This document shows positions 52,209 through 60,161 of a stretch of 64,000 nucleotides of DNA, one piece after another. Source of the stretch: Actinospica robiniae DSM 44927 (GTDB lineage Bacteria; Actinomycetota; Actinomycetes; Streptomycetales; Catenulisporaceae); assembly GCF_000504285.1 (NCBI RefSeq), contig NZ_KI632511.1, positions 803,372 to 867,371 of the forward strand. Reading direction: 5' to 3'. How positions within the stretch are numbered: the first letter of the stretch is position 1; the number at the start of each line of letters is the position of its first letter. A program made the translations under genes and the position numbers. The notes below the pieces were generated by a model. The model was not told where the DNA came from and did not search any database. It worked only from the letters and a program-made list of their open reading frames with translations.

Positions 52209-53315
52209 TTGGGACGCAGGATGCGGCCGTTGGATCCGGCCGACGGGGAGGTGCAGCTGTTCGCCTGCGAGCTGCGCGCCTTGCGTGCGGCTGCGGGCGA
52301 GCTGCCGTTCTGGAAGATGGCACGGCGTTGCGAGGTCTCCAAGAGCTCTCTCGCCGCGGCGGTGGCGGGATATGAGCTGCCTTCCGAGCAGGTCGCCATA
52401 GCCTTCGTCGAGGTCTGCGGCGGCGACCGGGCCTGGTGGCGGGAGCGTCTGGTTCAGGCCGGCGAGCGTGTCGCCGCGGCCCGCGCCGCGCCCGGCTCCG
52501 GACAGGGGCCCGCATCGGCGGTCGGATCGGAACTGGTGCTTGCCCGCCGGTTGCCCGCCGTCCGTGCCATGCGCCGTGGTGAAGCCGTCGCCGACTCCGG
52601 CGGCAACACAGGCCAGAGTCTCGAACCCGTGTTCGCCCTTCCCGGGGCGCGTCGGCGGCCCAGGGCAGTCCTCGCCGTGGCGCTCGTCGCGGCGGCCATG
52701 GTGGGAGCCTCGGCCGCGGTCCTCCTCGAGCACCTGCGGCCGGCTGCCGAGACGAAGGCGGCCGTCGCGCCGCCCCAGTCCAAGGGCGTGCCGTCGCCGG
52801 CTGCCGCCGTCCCGACCCTCCGTGGAACGCTCGTCTACGACCAGACCGTCGGACCGGGCTGCCCGAGCACCGGGCTGGCGAGAATCTCGCAGGACGACTT
52901 CACCGAAACGCACAAATGGAACACGGCCACATCCGCCGACTGGACCGTCCCAGGCTGTTCCAACCTGTTTCTCTACTCAGAGCCGACCACCGCGACCCAG
53001 CCGGATCGGTGGCAGGACGACTACGAATGGTACTTCGACCACGTACCCAAAACCGCGCAATGCACATTCTTCATCTACATTCCCGACAGCCCGTATGCGC
53101 GCTATCTCGCCTCCTACGACTGGACCGCGGGCGACTCGGACTACCTCGACTCCACTTCCTTCCCGATCGAGCAGAGCGTCTACCGGGGTCAGTGGTTCTC
53201 CAAAGGGCCCTACACCTTTTCCACCGGCCAGGCCATGATGATGATCACGGATGCGCGAGGCGACGCGCCCACTGCCACCCTCACGGCAGCCGCCGTTCGC
53301 CTCGCCTGCGACTGA
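52209..53315 (+). CDS. membrane-anchored HTH protein with golvesin-like outer domain
   Basis: This 368-residue protein has three parts. Residues about 12-90 form a helix-turn-helix (ALRAAAGELPFWKMARRCEVSK) of the type common in actinomycetes. Residues about 153-180 are a single membrane segment (AVLAVALVAAAMVGASAAVLL). The outer part (about 200-368) has four Cys and ends in QWFSKGPYTFSTGQAMMMITD then AAAVRLACD, which resembles the golvesin C-terminal-like beta-sandwich. TTG 52209 is chosen from GGAGG 4 bases upstream; ATG 52221 is the alternative. A DNA-binding domain on the inside joined to a wall-facing sensor suggests a one-component membrane regulator; this is inference. Confidence 0.65.
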   Translation: MGRRMRPLDPADGEVQLFACELRALRAAAGELPFWKMARRCEVSKSSLAAAVAGYELPSEQVAIAFVEVCGGDRAWWRERLVQAGERVAAARAAPGSGQGPASAVGSELVLARRLPAVRAMRRGEAVADSGGNTGQSLEPVFALPGARRRPRAVLAVALVAAAMVGASAAVLLEHLRPAAETKAAVAPPQSKGVPSPAAAVPTLRGTLVYDQTVGPGCPSTGLARISQDDFTETHKWNTATSADWTVPGCSNLFLYSEPTTATQPDRWQDDYEWYFDHVPKTAQCTFFIYIPDSPYARYLASYDWTAGDSDYLDSTSFPIEQSVYRGQWFSKGPYTFSTGQAMMMITDARGDAPTATLTAAAVRLACD

Positions 53316-53510
53316 CGAGAAGCAGGCCTCCCGGTGGACCGCATCGTGAGCGCCGGCCGGCTGAGCCCGACTCCGTCGTTCGCCCCGGCGTCGTTGGACA
53401 AAACCACGCTGCCTCTTTGTCTAGAATCGTGGTCGCTGGACAATTCCTTCGCTTCAGTGAACCGCAAGGTGGGGCTGTCCCACCGATGGGCTCATTCGAA
53501 GGAGCGCACG

Positions 53511-53894
53511 ATGTCCCGTGCTCGAACCGCCGCCACAGTTATCGCCGCGTACGTCCTGGCCGCCGGACTGACCGGTGCCCCATCGGCCTCCGCCGCTACG
53601 GGTGTGGCCCACCCCGCTACGTGCAGCGGGATCTGGAACCCGGCCAACAACGGCCGCACACCGGCCAACGCCTCGTGGCATGTGGCGATTTACAAGGCGA
53701 ACAACGCACAGAGCTGCATCGTGGGCTGGACCACGAGCATCTATCAGGCCGGCGACTACGTCGTGGTCCACTGCAAGTGGACCAGCACCTCCGGCCAGAG
53801 CTGGTATTACATGCAGGACCAGGAGACCGGCGTCACGGGCTGGCTCGCCGCCTCGAACGTCTCACTCGGCTCCGATATCTACGACCACTGCTGA
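53511..53894 (+). CDS. small secreted SH3-like protein
   Basis: This 127-residue protein has a clean signal peptide (AATVIAAYVLAAGLTGAPSASA, cleavage near residue 29). The mature part has two likely disulfide pairs and a pattern of short strands (ASWHVAIYKANN, GDYVVVHCKW, WYYMQDQETGVTGWLAASNV) that fits a bacterial SH3-type wall-binding domain. The ATG at 53511 follows GAAGGAG. It probably acts at or in the cell wall. It lies in a block of surface proteins but has its own upstream region. Confidence 0.68.
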   Translation: MSRARTAATVIAAYVLAAGLTGAPSASAATGVAHPATCSGIWNPANNGRTPANASWHVAIYKANNAQSCIVGWTTSIYQAGDYVVVHCKWTSTSGQSWYYMQDQETGVTGWLAASNVSLGSDIYDHC

Positions 53895-53952
53895 AATTCG
53901 GGCGCAAGCGGAGACGAGGATAGCGAAGACGAGGAACAGGGGGCCCGGCTGA

Positions 53953-54330
53953 ATGTATTCGGATACCGAGAACTACTACGACGGGCAGGGGCACCTGCGC
54001 TCGCCCGGCGAGTCCTTTCGTGACTACGAGGGCCACTGGTGTGACCCGGGCAGGGACGACTTCCGCGACCGGCGGGGCCACTTGTGTTCGCCGCGGGACG
54101 ACTTCTACGACGGGCAGGGCCACCTGTGTTCGCCTCAAGATGACTTCTACGACGGGAAGGGCTTCTTGCGCGCCGGGCGCCGCCGGGGAGCCGACGAGGG
54201 ATTGGGCTTTCTCGCGGTGCTTTTCGGCCTTGCGTCGGCAGCGGTTTTGGAGGAGCGGGCCCGACGTGAAAAAGGCGGCGAACCCGACGACGGTTCCCCT
54301 GCGACGGATCGGCCGCCCGAGGGCGGCTGA
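53953..54330 (+). CDS. small protein with five 14-residue repeats and a membrane segment
   Basis: This 125-residue protein is not a family I recognise. Residues 7-76 are five consecutive repeats of exactly 14 residues with consensus DDFYDGQGHLCSPx; three of them carry Cys at the same place, and Asp, Gly-His and Pro are nearly invariant. Residues about 83-98 (LGFLAVLFGLASAAVL) are a short hydrophobic, likely membrane segment, followed by a charged Glu/Arg/Asp tail. The repeats could bind metal through Asp/His/Cys; this is inference. The ATG at 53953 has only a weak GGGGG site. It is 58 bases after the SH3-like gene. Confidence 0.65.
   Translation: MYSDTENYYDGQGHLRSPGESFRDYEGHWCDPGRDDFRDRRGHLCSPRDDFYDGQGHLCSPQDDFYDGKGFLRAGRRRGADEGLGFLAVLFGLASAAVLEERARREKGGEPDDGSPATDRPPEGG
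53971..54180 (+). repeat. five in-frame 42-bp tandem repeats
   Basis: Five 42-base units encode the 14-residue repeats of the small membrane protein. The last two units are most alike (GACGACTTCTACGACGGG begins both), consistent with recent duplication; the first two have diverged most. Confidence 0.85.
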
Positions 54331-54438
54331 CCGGATGAACAGGGCTCTTGACCCTGCCGCAGTCCGACAGCGGCACCTCCTGCTGAAATGCGGCGCATCG
54401 GCGAATCGACAGAGTGGGCGTGGATGCCGGGGGAGAAG

Positions 54439-54470
54439 AGGGCGACGTCCGCGAACGAGCCGGTCGCCCT
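54439..54470. terminator. hairpin between convergent repeat-protein and pentapeptide genes
   Basis: AGGGCGAC at 54439-54446 pairs with GTCGCCCT at 54463-54470 around a 16-base loop. It lies in a 234-base gap between two convergent genes in which I see no other feature. Confidence 0.45.
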
Positions 54471-54564
54471 GCCCGACGACTCCGGAATCCCTGAAGGTCG
54501 AGGTTGCTGAGGGCGCGTCAGTCGGTGCAGTTCCGACTGCCCTATGAGGTGCCGGTACGCATAG

Positions 54565-55521
54565 TCAAGAGGCCGCAGGGGCGATGATGACGCCGGCTGC
54601 GACAGGGTCGAATCCATCCGGCCAGAGAGTCTCCGGGCTGGCCACTGCCCCCTCGAACTGCGCTCCGGTGATGTCCGCTCCGAGCAGAGACGCGCCTTCC
54701 AGGTGCGCGCCGCCCAGTCGGGCGTCGTTGAGCTCGGCGCCGAGAAGGCTGGCCTCGCCCAGGTGTGCATTCCTCAGGTCGATGTGGCTGAGGTCGGCAC
54801 CGTCCAGGCAGGCCCAGCGCAGCCACGCCCACCGCAGGTCTGCGCCCTCGAGATCGGCTCCGGCCAACCGGGCGTGGTCGAGTCCGGCCTTACGCAGGTC
54901 CGTGCCGAGCAACCGCAGCGGTTCATCGCCCTCGGGAAGAACGGTCCCCTTCTTGAGCACGAACAGCGCCGCTCGCACGTCGGCCGCACGAAGCTCCAGG
55001 TGCTCCGGAATCTCATCGTCGGCGTCGGCCAGGGGCGCGTGCTGGCGTATGTAAGAGGAGAGCAGTTCCGCGACCATGCCGCTATCGGCGGCGGAGTTGC
55101 GGGCCAGCCGCTCCAAAGCGTAGATGCCGCCCATCCGGACGACGACCTGGTCGCTGCCGAGCTGGTCGACGGCCTGCGTGAACCGCTGTGTGAGCTGGCT
55201 TTCCTGCGCGACCGTCAGCTGTCCCTGCGCCGCCTTGAGCTGCGCGTTGGTCACATCCAGGCTTTGCCGCAGGCCTTCCCGGCCCAGCTGCACCTGCCGC
55301 CAGGTCGCGTACGCGCCAAGCAGCAACACCAATCCGCCCACAGTTTGCACCAAGACGCCGCGCACGTCGTTCTGCGCCCGGACGGCATCCCCAGCGCTGG
55401 TGAACGCACTGCGTGGAGCCAGATGGGGCGGCAGGACGAACACGGCCAGCGCCCCCACGGCGACCACCATCGCGCCAAGCAGCAAGCCAGCGATCACCCC
55501 TGCTACCGGCCTCGGATTCAT
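54565..55521 (-). CDS. membrane-anchored pentapeptide-repeat protein
   Basis: This 318-residue protein has two N-terminal membrane segments (about residues 8-32 and 55-75), a helical middle region (TQRFTQAVDQLGSDQVVVRMGGIYALERLA, the block often found before pentapeptide repeats in membrane forms) and a right-handed beta-helix made of A(D/N)LxX repeats from about 215 to 300 (LAGADLEGADLRWAWL and on). The ATG at 55521 matches relatives; a TTG at 55554 is in frame. No ribosome site is seen, so a leaderless start is possible. Function is unknown; DNA-gyrase protection is known for other, soluble members only. Confidence 0.78.
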   Translation of the reverse strand: MNPRPVAGVIAGLLLGAMVVAVGALAVFVLPPHLAPRSAFTSAGDAVRAQNDVRGVLVQTVGGLVLLLGAYATWRQVQLGREGLRQSLDVTNAQLKAAQGQLTVAQESQLTQRFTQAVDQLGSDQVVVRMGGIYALERLARNSAADSGMVAELLSSYIRQHAPLADADDEIPEHLELRAADVRAALFVLKKGTVLPEGDEPLRLLGTDLRKAGLDHARLAGADLEGADLRWAWLRWACLDGADLSHIDLRNAHLGEASLLGAELNDARLGGAHLEGASLLGADITGAQFEGAVASPETLWPDGFDPVAAGVIIAPAAS

Positions 55522-55714
55522 GCGGAAACAATAACGGAGACGACCGGAATCCAAGCGAATACCAACGGTCTTATACCGTAGTCGCCGGCGTCAGCCCAGG
55601 CCCGTTCGTCCGTCAGGTCGGCGGGCGCGAGGAACGGCGTGACAGCCGCGTGGTAACGCATCCGCGAGCGGTGCGGGCATAAGTGTATTCGCCTCCTGAA
55701 TCACAGCGCGGCCG

Positions 55715-56494
55715 TCAAGCCACGCGAACCTCGGTCGGAGGCTCTCCGGGAACCCGCACGCTGACGAACGTCACCTTTCGCCGCAGCCGGAAGCCCAGCG
55801 CCTGGTAGAGCTCGATGGCGGTGGTGTTGGCCGCCGCGGCGTGGAGGAACGGCACCTCCCCGCGCGATCTGATCTCGGCCGCCGATGCCAGCACCAGGCG
55901 GGTGGCCAGACCCGAACCACGGTGCTCCTCGTCGATGCAGACGGCGCTGATCTCCGTCCAGCCCGGCGGGTGCAGACGCTGGCCCGCCATCGCCACCGGC
56001 CTCCCGCCGCGGCGGATACCGAGGTAGGCGCCCATCTCGATCGTCCGCGGCAGAAAGGGACCTGGCCGGGTGCGCTCCACCAGCGCGAGCATCTCCGGCA
56101 CATCCCGCGGCTCGAGCCGCACGGCCTGCCCGTCGGTCGCGCCGCCCACCCCCTCGCCGACGAGCTGCACACCCGGCAGGTCCATCAGCACCTCCCAGCC
56201 GGCCGGTGCGCTGAAGTCCGGTTCGAGAGCCGCCAGCGTCAGCACGCCACCGGGCCCGAGCAATGCGGCGGCATCGCGCCAGTCGTTCTCGTTCGGGGAA
56301 TCCGGCAAGGCGGCGAACGGCGAGACGTCGTCCGGGTAGCGTAGAGCGTCGCCCCGGCTCAGCGCGAAGGGCGCGTGCGGGCCGAACAGCGCGGCCCGGA
56401 CCGGATTGTCCAGTGGATGCCGCCGCTCGAGCAAGGGCTCGTCAAGGCCTCCGGGGCTCCGCGGAGCGGCCTGGTCGATCGGTACGCCTGTCAC
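55715..56494 (-). CDS. GNAT-family N-acetyltransferase
   Basis: This 259-residue protein has the acetyl-CoA-binding motif HRGSGLATRLVLA (near residue 197) after the strand ISAVCIDEE, and the closing AAANTTAIELYQALGFRLRRKVTFV. An N-terminal half (ERRHPLDNPVRAALFGPHA, near 25-45) is typical of a two-part actinomycete acetyltransferase group. The GTG at 56494 has GGAA at 5 bases upstream; the longer frame from 56629 adds Cys/Ala-rich sequence without a ribosome site. Substrate unknown. Confidence 0.78.
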   Translation of the reverse strand: MTGVPIDQAAPRSPGGLDEPLLERRHPLDNPVRAALFGPHAPFALSRGDALRYPDDVSPFAALPDSPNENDWRDAAALLGPGGVLTLAALEPDFSAPAGWEVLMDLPGVQLVGEGVGGATDGQAVRLEPRDVPEMLALVERTRPGPFLPRTIEMGAYLGIRRGGRPVAMAGQRLHPPGWTEISAVCIDEEHRGSGLATRLVLASAAEIRSRGEVPFLHAAAANTTAIELYQALGFRLRRKVTFVSVRVPGEPPTEVRVA

Positions 56495-56780
56495 AGCTTC
56501 CTGCTTTCCGCTGCGCGTCGAGCACGGCGCCACGGGTGCGTCCGCGGCCGTTGCCACGGCCGCGGGCACGCCGCACGGGTTCGACGAGGTCTGGCAGAGT
56601 GGTGGGTTCACCGCGTGCCGCCGGCGCACGGGGCCGGCCGAGGCGGCTCGGACGATATGTGCGCTGCGGAAGGCGGTGCGCGTTCCCGGAAAGGGCGCGG
56701 GAGACGGATCAGCGACAGGAGCAGGACCACACGCGACCGAAGTCGATGTGGTGGCGCGTGACGAGCCGCGTTCCGCTCAT

Positions 56781-56797
56781 GTGGCCAGTGTGGCCAC
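56781..56797. promoter_or_regulatory. GTGGCCA-GTG-TGGCCAC palindrome, possible operator
   Basis: Perfect 7-bp arms flank a 3-base centre, and the repeat extends outward with CA/TG after one mismatch. It lies 60 bases before the candidate -35 of leader 5. The regulator is unknown. Confidence 0.4.
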
Positions 56798-56856
56798 GTG
56801 ATCCGAGGGTGTCAACAAACGACCAGGCCCCGAGCGTCTGGGCCGCGCCGTCGATG

Positions 56857-56886
56857 TTGACGGGTCGAGCGGAGCACGACTACGGT
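56857..56886 (+). promoter_or_regulatory. candidate promoter of leader-5 operon
   Basis: TTGACG at 56857-56862 and TACGGT at 56881-56886 are 18 bases apart, 57 bases before the leader-5 ATG. Spacing, -35 hexamer and distance to the leader closely resemble the leader-4 promoter. Confidence 0.5.
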
Positions 56887-56942
56887 GAAGAACCGTATCG
56901 GCCTGCCGGGTAGAACCCTGATCAGCGGAGTGGAGGCGGCAC

Positions 56943-57053
56943 ATGCGCCACGCGTCCGCGCTGCCTTGCGGCGCTGTCGGTCCGATGGCTTCCTTCTCCC
57001 GACGCCGGCACATCGATCTGCAGCGCATCGCCAGCTGCCTGTGTCACGCCTGA
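56943..57053 (+). CDS. sulfur-regulon leader peptide 5 (36 aa)
   Basis: This 36-codon ORF follows GGAGG at 7 bases and ends in RRRHIDLQRIASCLCHA with a Cys-Leu-Cys near the stop and another Cys at position 9, the most Cys-rich leader in the window. An internal ATG at 56985 would give a 22-residue form with only the conserved part. It heads the DUF1684/LLM operon, whose link to sulfur would otherwise not be obvious. Confidence 0.8.
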   Translation: MRHASALPCGAVGPMASFSRRRHIDLQRIASCLCHA

Positions 57054-57059
57054 CCGCGT

Positions 57060-57127
57060 GACCCGGCTCTGAGCCGCACACCACGACCCCCGCGCCCCGC
57101 TCCCTGCTGAGCCGGGTCAGCCGGGTC
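57060..57127 (+). promoter_or_regulatory. candidate attenuator after leader 5
   Basis: GACCCGGCTC at 57060-57069, 7 bases after the leader stop, can pair with GAGCCGGGTC at 57109-57118 or with the adjacent direct copy AGCCGGGTC at 57119-57127. Two competing partners for one strand suit an RNA switch. No T-run follows. Confidence 0.4.
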
Positions 57128-57272
57128 CCGCCTTCCCTCGACCCCCGCCACCCGATGCCCGCCGTCCCGAGTGCGGCAGAGGGCTGATTCTCGGCGCGGC
57201 GGACCCGCGCCCGGCACGGTCCCGTCGGCCCCCGGCATCCTTGCCCGCACTCCGAAACGAGGAGCGAATCCC

Positions 57273-58103
57273 ATGACCCTTCAGCACATCCCCACCGCCC
57301 TCGACGACGCCGCCGACACCTTCACCCGCGAGTGGCACGAGTGGCGCGGCCGGCAGTTCGCGAAGCTGGCCGACCCGCACGGCTTCCTTGCCATCACCCA
57401 CCTGCACTGGCTCGGCGAGAGCCTGGAGCGCTTCCCCGACGCCCCGGGCCTGTGGTCAACCGGGCCCGACGGCGTGCGCGTCGTCCTGGACGAGGACGAG
57501 GAGCTCATCGTCGACGGCGTCCCGGTGCGGGGCGAGCACCGTTTCGGCGTCATCGCCGAGCGCGCCAGTCTCTACCCGGTCTCCGGTGACGCTGTGATCG
57601 AGGTGGCCAAGCGCGGCGGCCACGACATCCTGCGCCCGCGCCACCCGGAGAACCCGCTGCGTACCGCATACACCGGCACCCCCGCCTACGCACCGGATCC
57701 GCGTTGGGCGGTGACCGGGCGCTACGTCGCCTTCGAAGAGCCGCGGCCCACCACGGTCGGAGCCGCCGTCGAGGGACTCCAGCACGTCTACGACGCACCC
57801 GGCCGGATCGAGTTCGAGCTCGAGGGCCGGCCGCTGAGCCTGACCGTGTTCAACGGCCACGCCCCCGGCAGCCTGACCGCGCTGCTCACCGACGCCACCT
57901 CGGGCCACACCACCTACGCCGCCAACCGGGCACTGCAGATCGGCCCGCCGGACCCGGACGGAACCGTGCTGCTGGACTTCAACCGGGCCGCCAACCTCCC
58001 GTGCGCCTACACCGATCTGGCCACCTGCCCCCTGCCTCCGGCCGAGAACCGGCTTCCGGTCGCCGTCGAGGCCGGCGAGAAGACCCCGTACGAGCGCGGC
58101 TGA
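57273..58103 (+). CDS. DUF1684-family protein
   Basis: This 276-residue cytosolic protein has the DUF1684 pattern: WHEWRGRQFAKLADPHGFLAITHLHWL at the N-terminus, a beta-rich middle (RWAVTGRYVAFEEPRP) and the conserved end DFNRAANLPCAYTDLATCPLPPAENRLPVAVEAGE. The family has no established activity. GAGGAG precedes the ATG. It is the first gene behind leader 5 and is followed by an LLM monooxygenase after 9 bases, so it may take part in organosulfur use; this is inference from context. Confidence 0.82.
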   Translation: MTLQHIPTALDDAADTFTREWHEWRGRQFAKLADPHGFLAITHLHWLGESLERFPDAPGLWSTGPDGVRVVLDEDEELIVDGVPVRGEHRFGVIAERASLYPVSGDAVIEVAKRGGHDILRPRHPENPLRTAYTGTPAYAPDPRWAVTGRYVAFEEPRPTTVGAAVEGLQHVYDAPGRIEFELEGRPLSLTVFNGHAPGSLTALLTDATSGHTTYAANRALQIGPPDPDGTVLLDFNRAANLPCAYTDLATCPLPPAENRLPVAVEAGEKTPYERG

Positions 58104-58112
58104 CCCGGACCG

Positions 58113-59162
58113 ATGGCCACGACGTCCCCCCGGATCCACACGCTCTGCTTCCTGACCCCCGGCAACTTTCCGGACGACGACCCCTACCAGGGGCTCGAGG
58201 ACACGCTGCGGCTGTTCGCGCTCGGCGAGCAGCTGGGTTTCGACGGCGCCTGGATCCGCCAGCGCCACCTCGAACACGGCGTGGGCTCCGCGGCGGTCTT
58301 CCTGGCCGCCGCGGGCCAGCGCACCGCGCGGATCGAGCTGGGCACCGCGGTGATCCCGATCGGGTACGAGAGCCCGTTCCGGCTCGCCGAGGACCTCTCC
58401 ACCGCCGACGTGCTCTCCCGGGGCCGGTTGCAGGTCGGGTTCAGCGCGGGTGTGCCTCCGCACGCCGAGCTGATGGGCCACCTGGTCTTCGATGGCGACT
58501 GGCGCGGCTACGACCTGTCGCACCGGAGGATCACGAGGTTGATCGACAACCTCCGCGGCGACTACCTCGGCGACGCCGACACCGTCATCCAGTCGCCGGG
58601 CAACACCCAGCGACCCCGGCTCCAGCCGCACGATCCGGGCCTGGTGGACCGCATCTGGTACGGCGCCGCCAGCGGAGGCTCGGCACTCTGGGCGGGCGAG
58701 AACGGCCTGAACCTGCTGACCGGCAACATCGTGTTCGGCGAGAGCAGCGACGACTTCGTCACGGCGCAGTCCGAGCTGATCGCGGGGTACCGTGCCGCCC
58801 TCGATCCGGCCCGCCCGGGCCGGATCGCCCTGGGCCGCGTCATCGTCCCGCTCGACGGCGCGGACCGGGCGACGCGCGAGAGGTACCGCGCGTACGCGGC
58901 GAGCCGGCATGCCCGGACCCTGAAGCCGCAGGGGGAACGCAGGGTCCTGTTCGCCCCGGACCTCGTCGGCACGGCGGACGAGATCCTCGAGCGCCTGCAC
59001 GCCGACGCGACTTTCACGCAGACCTCGGAACTGCGGCTGGAGTTGCCGTACGAGTTCCACCGTGAGGACTACGAGCAGATCCTGCACGACATGGTCCGAC
59101 TGATCGCGCCGGAACTCGGCTGGCAGCCGGGCCACGTCGCGCAAGTTCCGGCCAGCCGGTGA
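58113..59162 (+). CDS. LLM-class flavin-dependent oxidoreductase
   Basis: This 349-residue LLM protein has FDGAWIRQRHLEHG, IELGTAVIPIGYESPFRLAEDL and RLQVGFSAGVPPH as barrel landmarks, and a middle segment WYGAASGGSALWAGENGLNLL that marks the flavin-phosphate region. It is the second gene behind leader 5 and is nearest to the alkanal/alkanesulfonate-like group rather than NtaA. The substrate is unknown. Confidence 0.8.
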   Translation: MATTSPRIHTLCFLTPGNFPDDDPYQGLEDTLRLFALGEQLGFDGAWIRQRHLEHGVGSAAVFLAAAGQRTARIELGTAVIPIGYESPFRLAEDLSTADVLSRGRLQVGFSAGVPPHAELMGHLVFDGDWRGYDLSHRRITRLIDNLRGDYLGDADTVIQSPGNTQRPRLQPHDPGLVDRIWYGAASGGSALWAGENGLNLLTGNIVFGESSDDFVTAQSELIAGYRAALDPARPGRIALGRVIVPLDGADRATRERYRAYAASRHARTLKPQGERRVLFAPDLVGTADEILERLHADATFTQTSELRLELPYEFHREDYEQILHDMVRLIAPELGWQPGHVAQVPASR

Positions 59163-59381
59163 CGCCACGGGAATCCTCGTGCTCTGATGTGACGGTCAAC
59201 CGGGGTCCGGCGTGGCCTCGCCCGCGTTCCGGAGGAGGCCGGCGGTCGGGGTGGGCATCTTGATGATGCCGCCGACCCCGAAGCTTTCGGCCGGCGTCAT
59301 CGGCCACGATTGTTCGTGCTCTGTCTCGGCTTTCTCAATAGTCTTGGTATCGGGTGTGCCTGGATTGCTATGATCGCGGTC

Positions 59382-60161
59382 ATGACGGTTCGTTTGCAGG
59401 ACGGCAGTGCCGGAGACGCGAACTACGAGGCGATCGGTGTCGGCTACACCGGCTACCGTCAACCGGACCCGCGCATCGCGCAGGCGATCGCCGGGACGCT
59501 CGGGGACGTGCGGAGCGTGCTGAATGTCGGGGCGGGAGCGGGCTCGTACGAAGCGGCCGCGTACGAGATCACGGCGGTCGAGCCGTCCGCGTCGATGCGG
59601 GCGCAGCGCCCGGCGCATCTGGTCGAGGCGATCGACGCGGTCGCCGAGGATCTGCCGTTCGACGACGACTTCTTCGACGCGTCGATGGCCACGTTCAGCG
59701 TCCACCAGTGGGGTGATCTGGCCGCGGGGCTGGGCGAGATGCGGCGGGTGACCCGCGGACCGGTCCTTGTGCTCACCTGCGACCCGGACCTGGTGCGCGA
59801 TTTCTGGCTCAACCGCTACGCCCCGCTCGTCCTGGACACCGAGGCCCGCCGCTACCCGTCGATCGCGAGGATCGCCGAATTGCTCGGCGGCACGGCCACG
59901 GTGACCTACGTGCAGATCCCGCTCGACTGCACCGACGGATTCAACGAGGCCTACTACGGCCGCCCCGAGATGCTCTTGGATCCGGGCGCCCGCAGAGCCA
60001 ACTCGGCGTGGAGTTTCGTGCCCGAGCCCGTCGCTGCCGCGTACACCGAGCACCTCGCCCGCGATCTTGCCAACGGCACCTGGGACGCTCAGTACGGCGC
60101 CCTGCGCACGCAGCCGGAGTGCCAGGGCTCGCTCGTTCTGATCCGCGCCATCCGCGACTGA
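59382..60161 (+). CDS. class I SAM-dependent methyltransferase
   Basis: This 259-residue protein has SAM motif I VLNVGAGAGSYE (residues 46-57), motif II around DLPFDDDFFDASMATFSVHQW and motif III GPVLVLTCDPD, the order of ubiE-type small-molecule methyltransferases. No ribosome site precedes the ATG at 59382 or the in-frame ATG at 59370; TATGAT at 59369-59374 lies 7 bases before 59382 and could be a -10 of a leaderless transcript. It stands alone; the substrate is unknown. Confidence 0.8.
   Translation: MTVRLQDGSAGDANYEAIGVGYTGYRQPDPRIAQAIAGTLGDVRSVLNVGAGAGSYEAAAYEITAVEPSASMRAQRPAHLVEAIDAVAEDLPFDDDFFDASMATFSVHQWGDLAAGLGEMRRVTRGPVLVLTCDPDLVRDFWLNRYAPLVLDTEARRYPSIARIAELLGGTATVTYVQIPLDCTDGFNEAYYGRPEMLLDPGARRANSAWSFVPEPVAAAYTEHLARDLANGTWDAQYGALRTQPECQGSLVLIRAIRD

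Larger units (their letters stand above)
56495..56942. other. intergenic region upstream of leader 5
   Basis: This 448-base gap holds the palindrome at 56781-56797 and the candidate leader-5 promoter at 56857-56886. The part from 56495 to 56770 has long open frames on both strands but none with a ribosome site or recognisable protein; I see no gene in it. Confidence 0.4.

Noticed and set aside
53971-54180. 42-bp repeats as a CRISPR or mobile-element array
   Set aside because: The units are contiguous without spacers and keep the reading frame, so they are protein repeats.
56495-56770. Small gene between the acetyltransferase and leader 5
   Set aside because: Open frames on both strands are GC-rich chance frames with Arg/Pro/Ala-rich products and no ribosome site.
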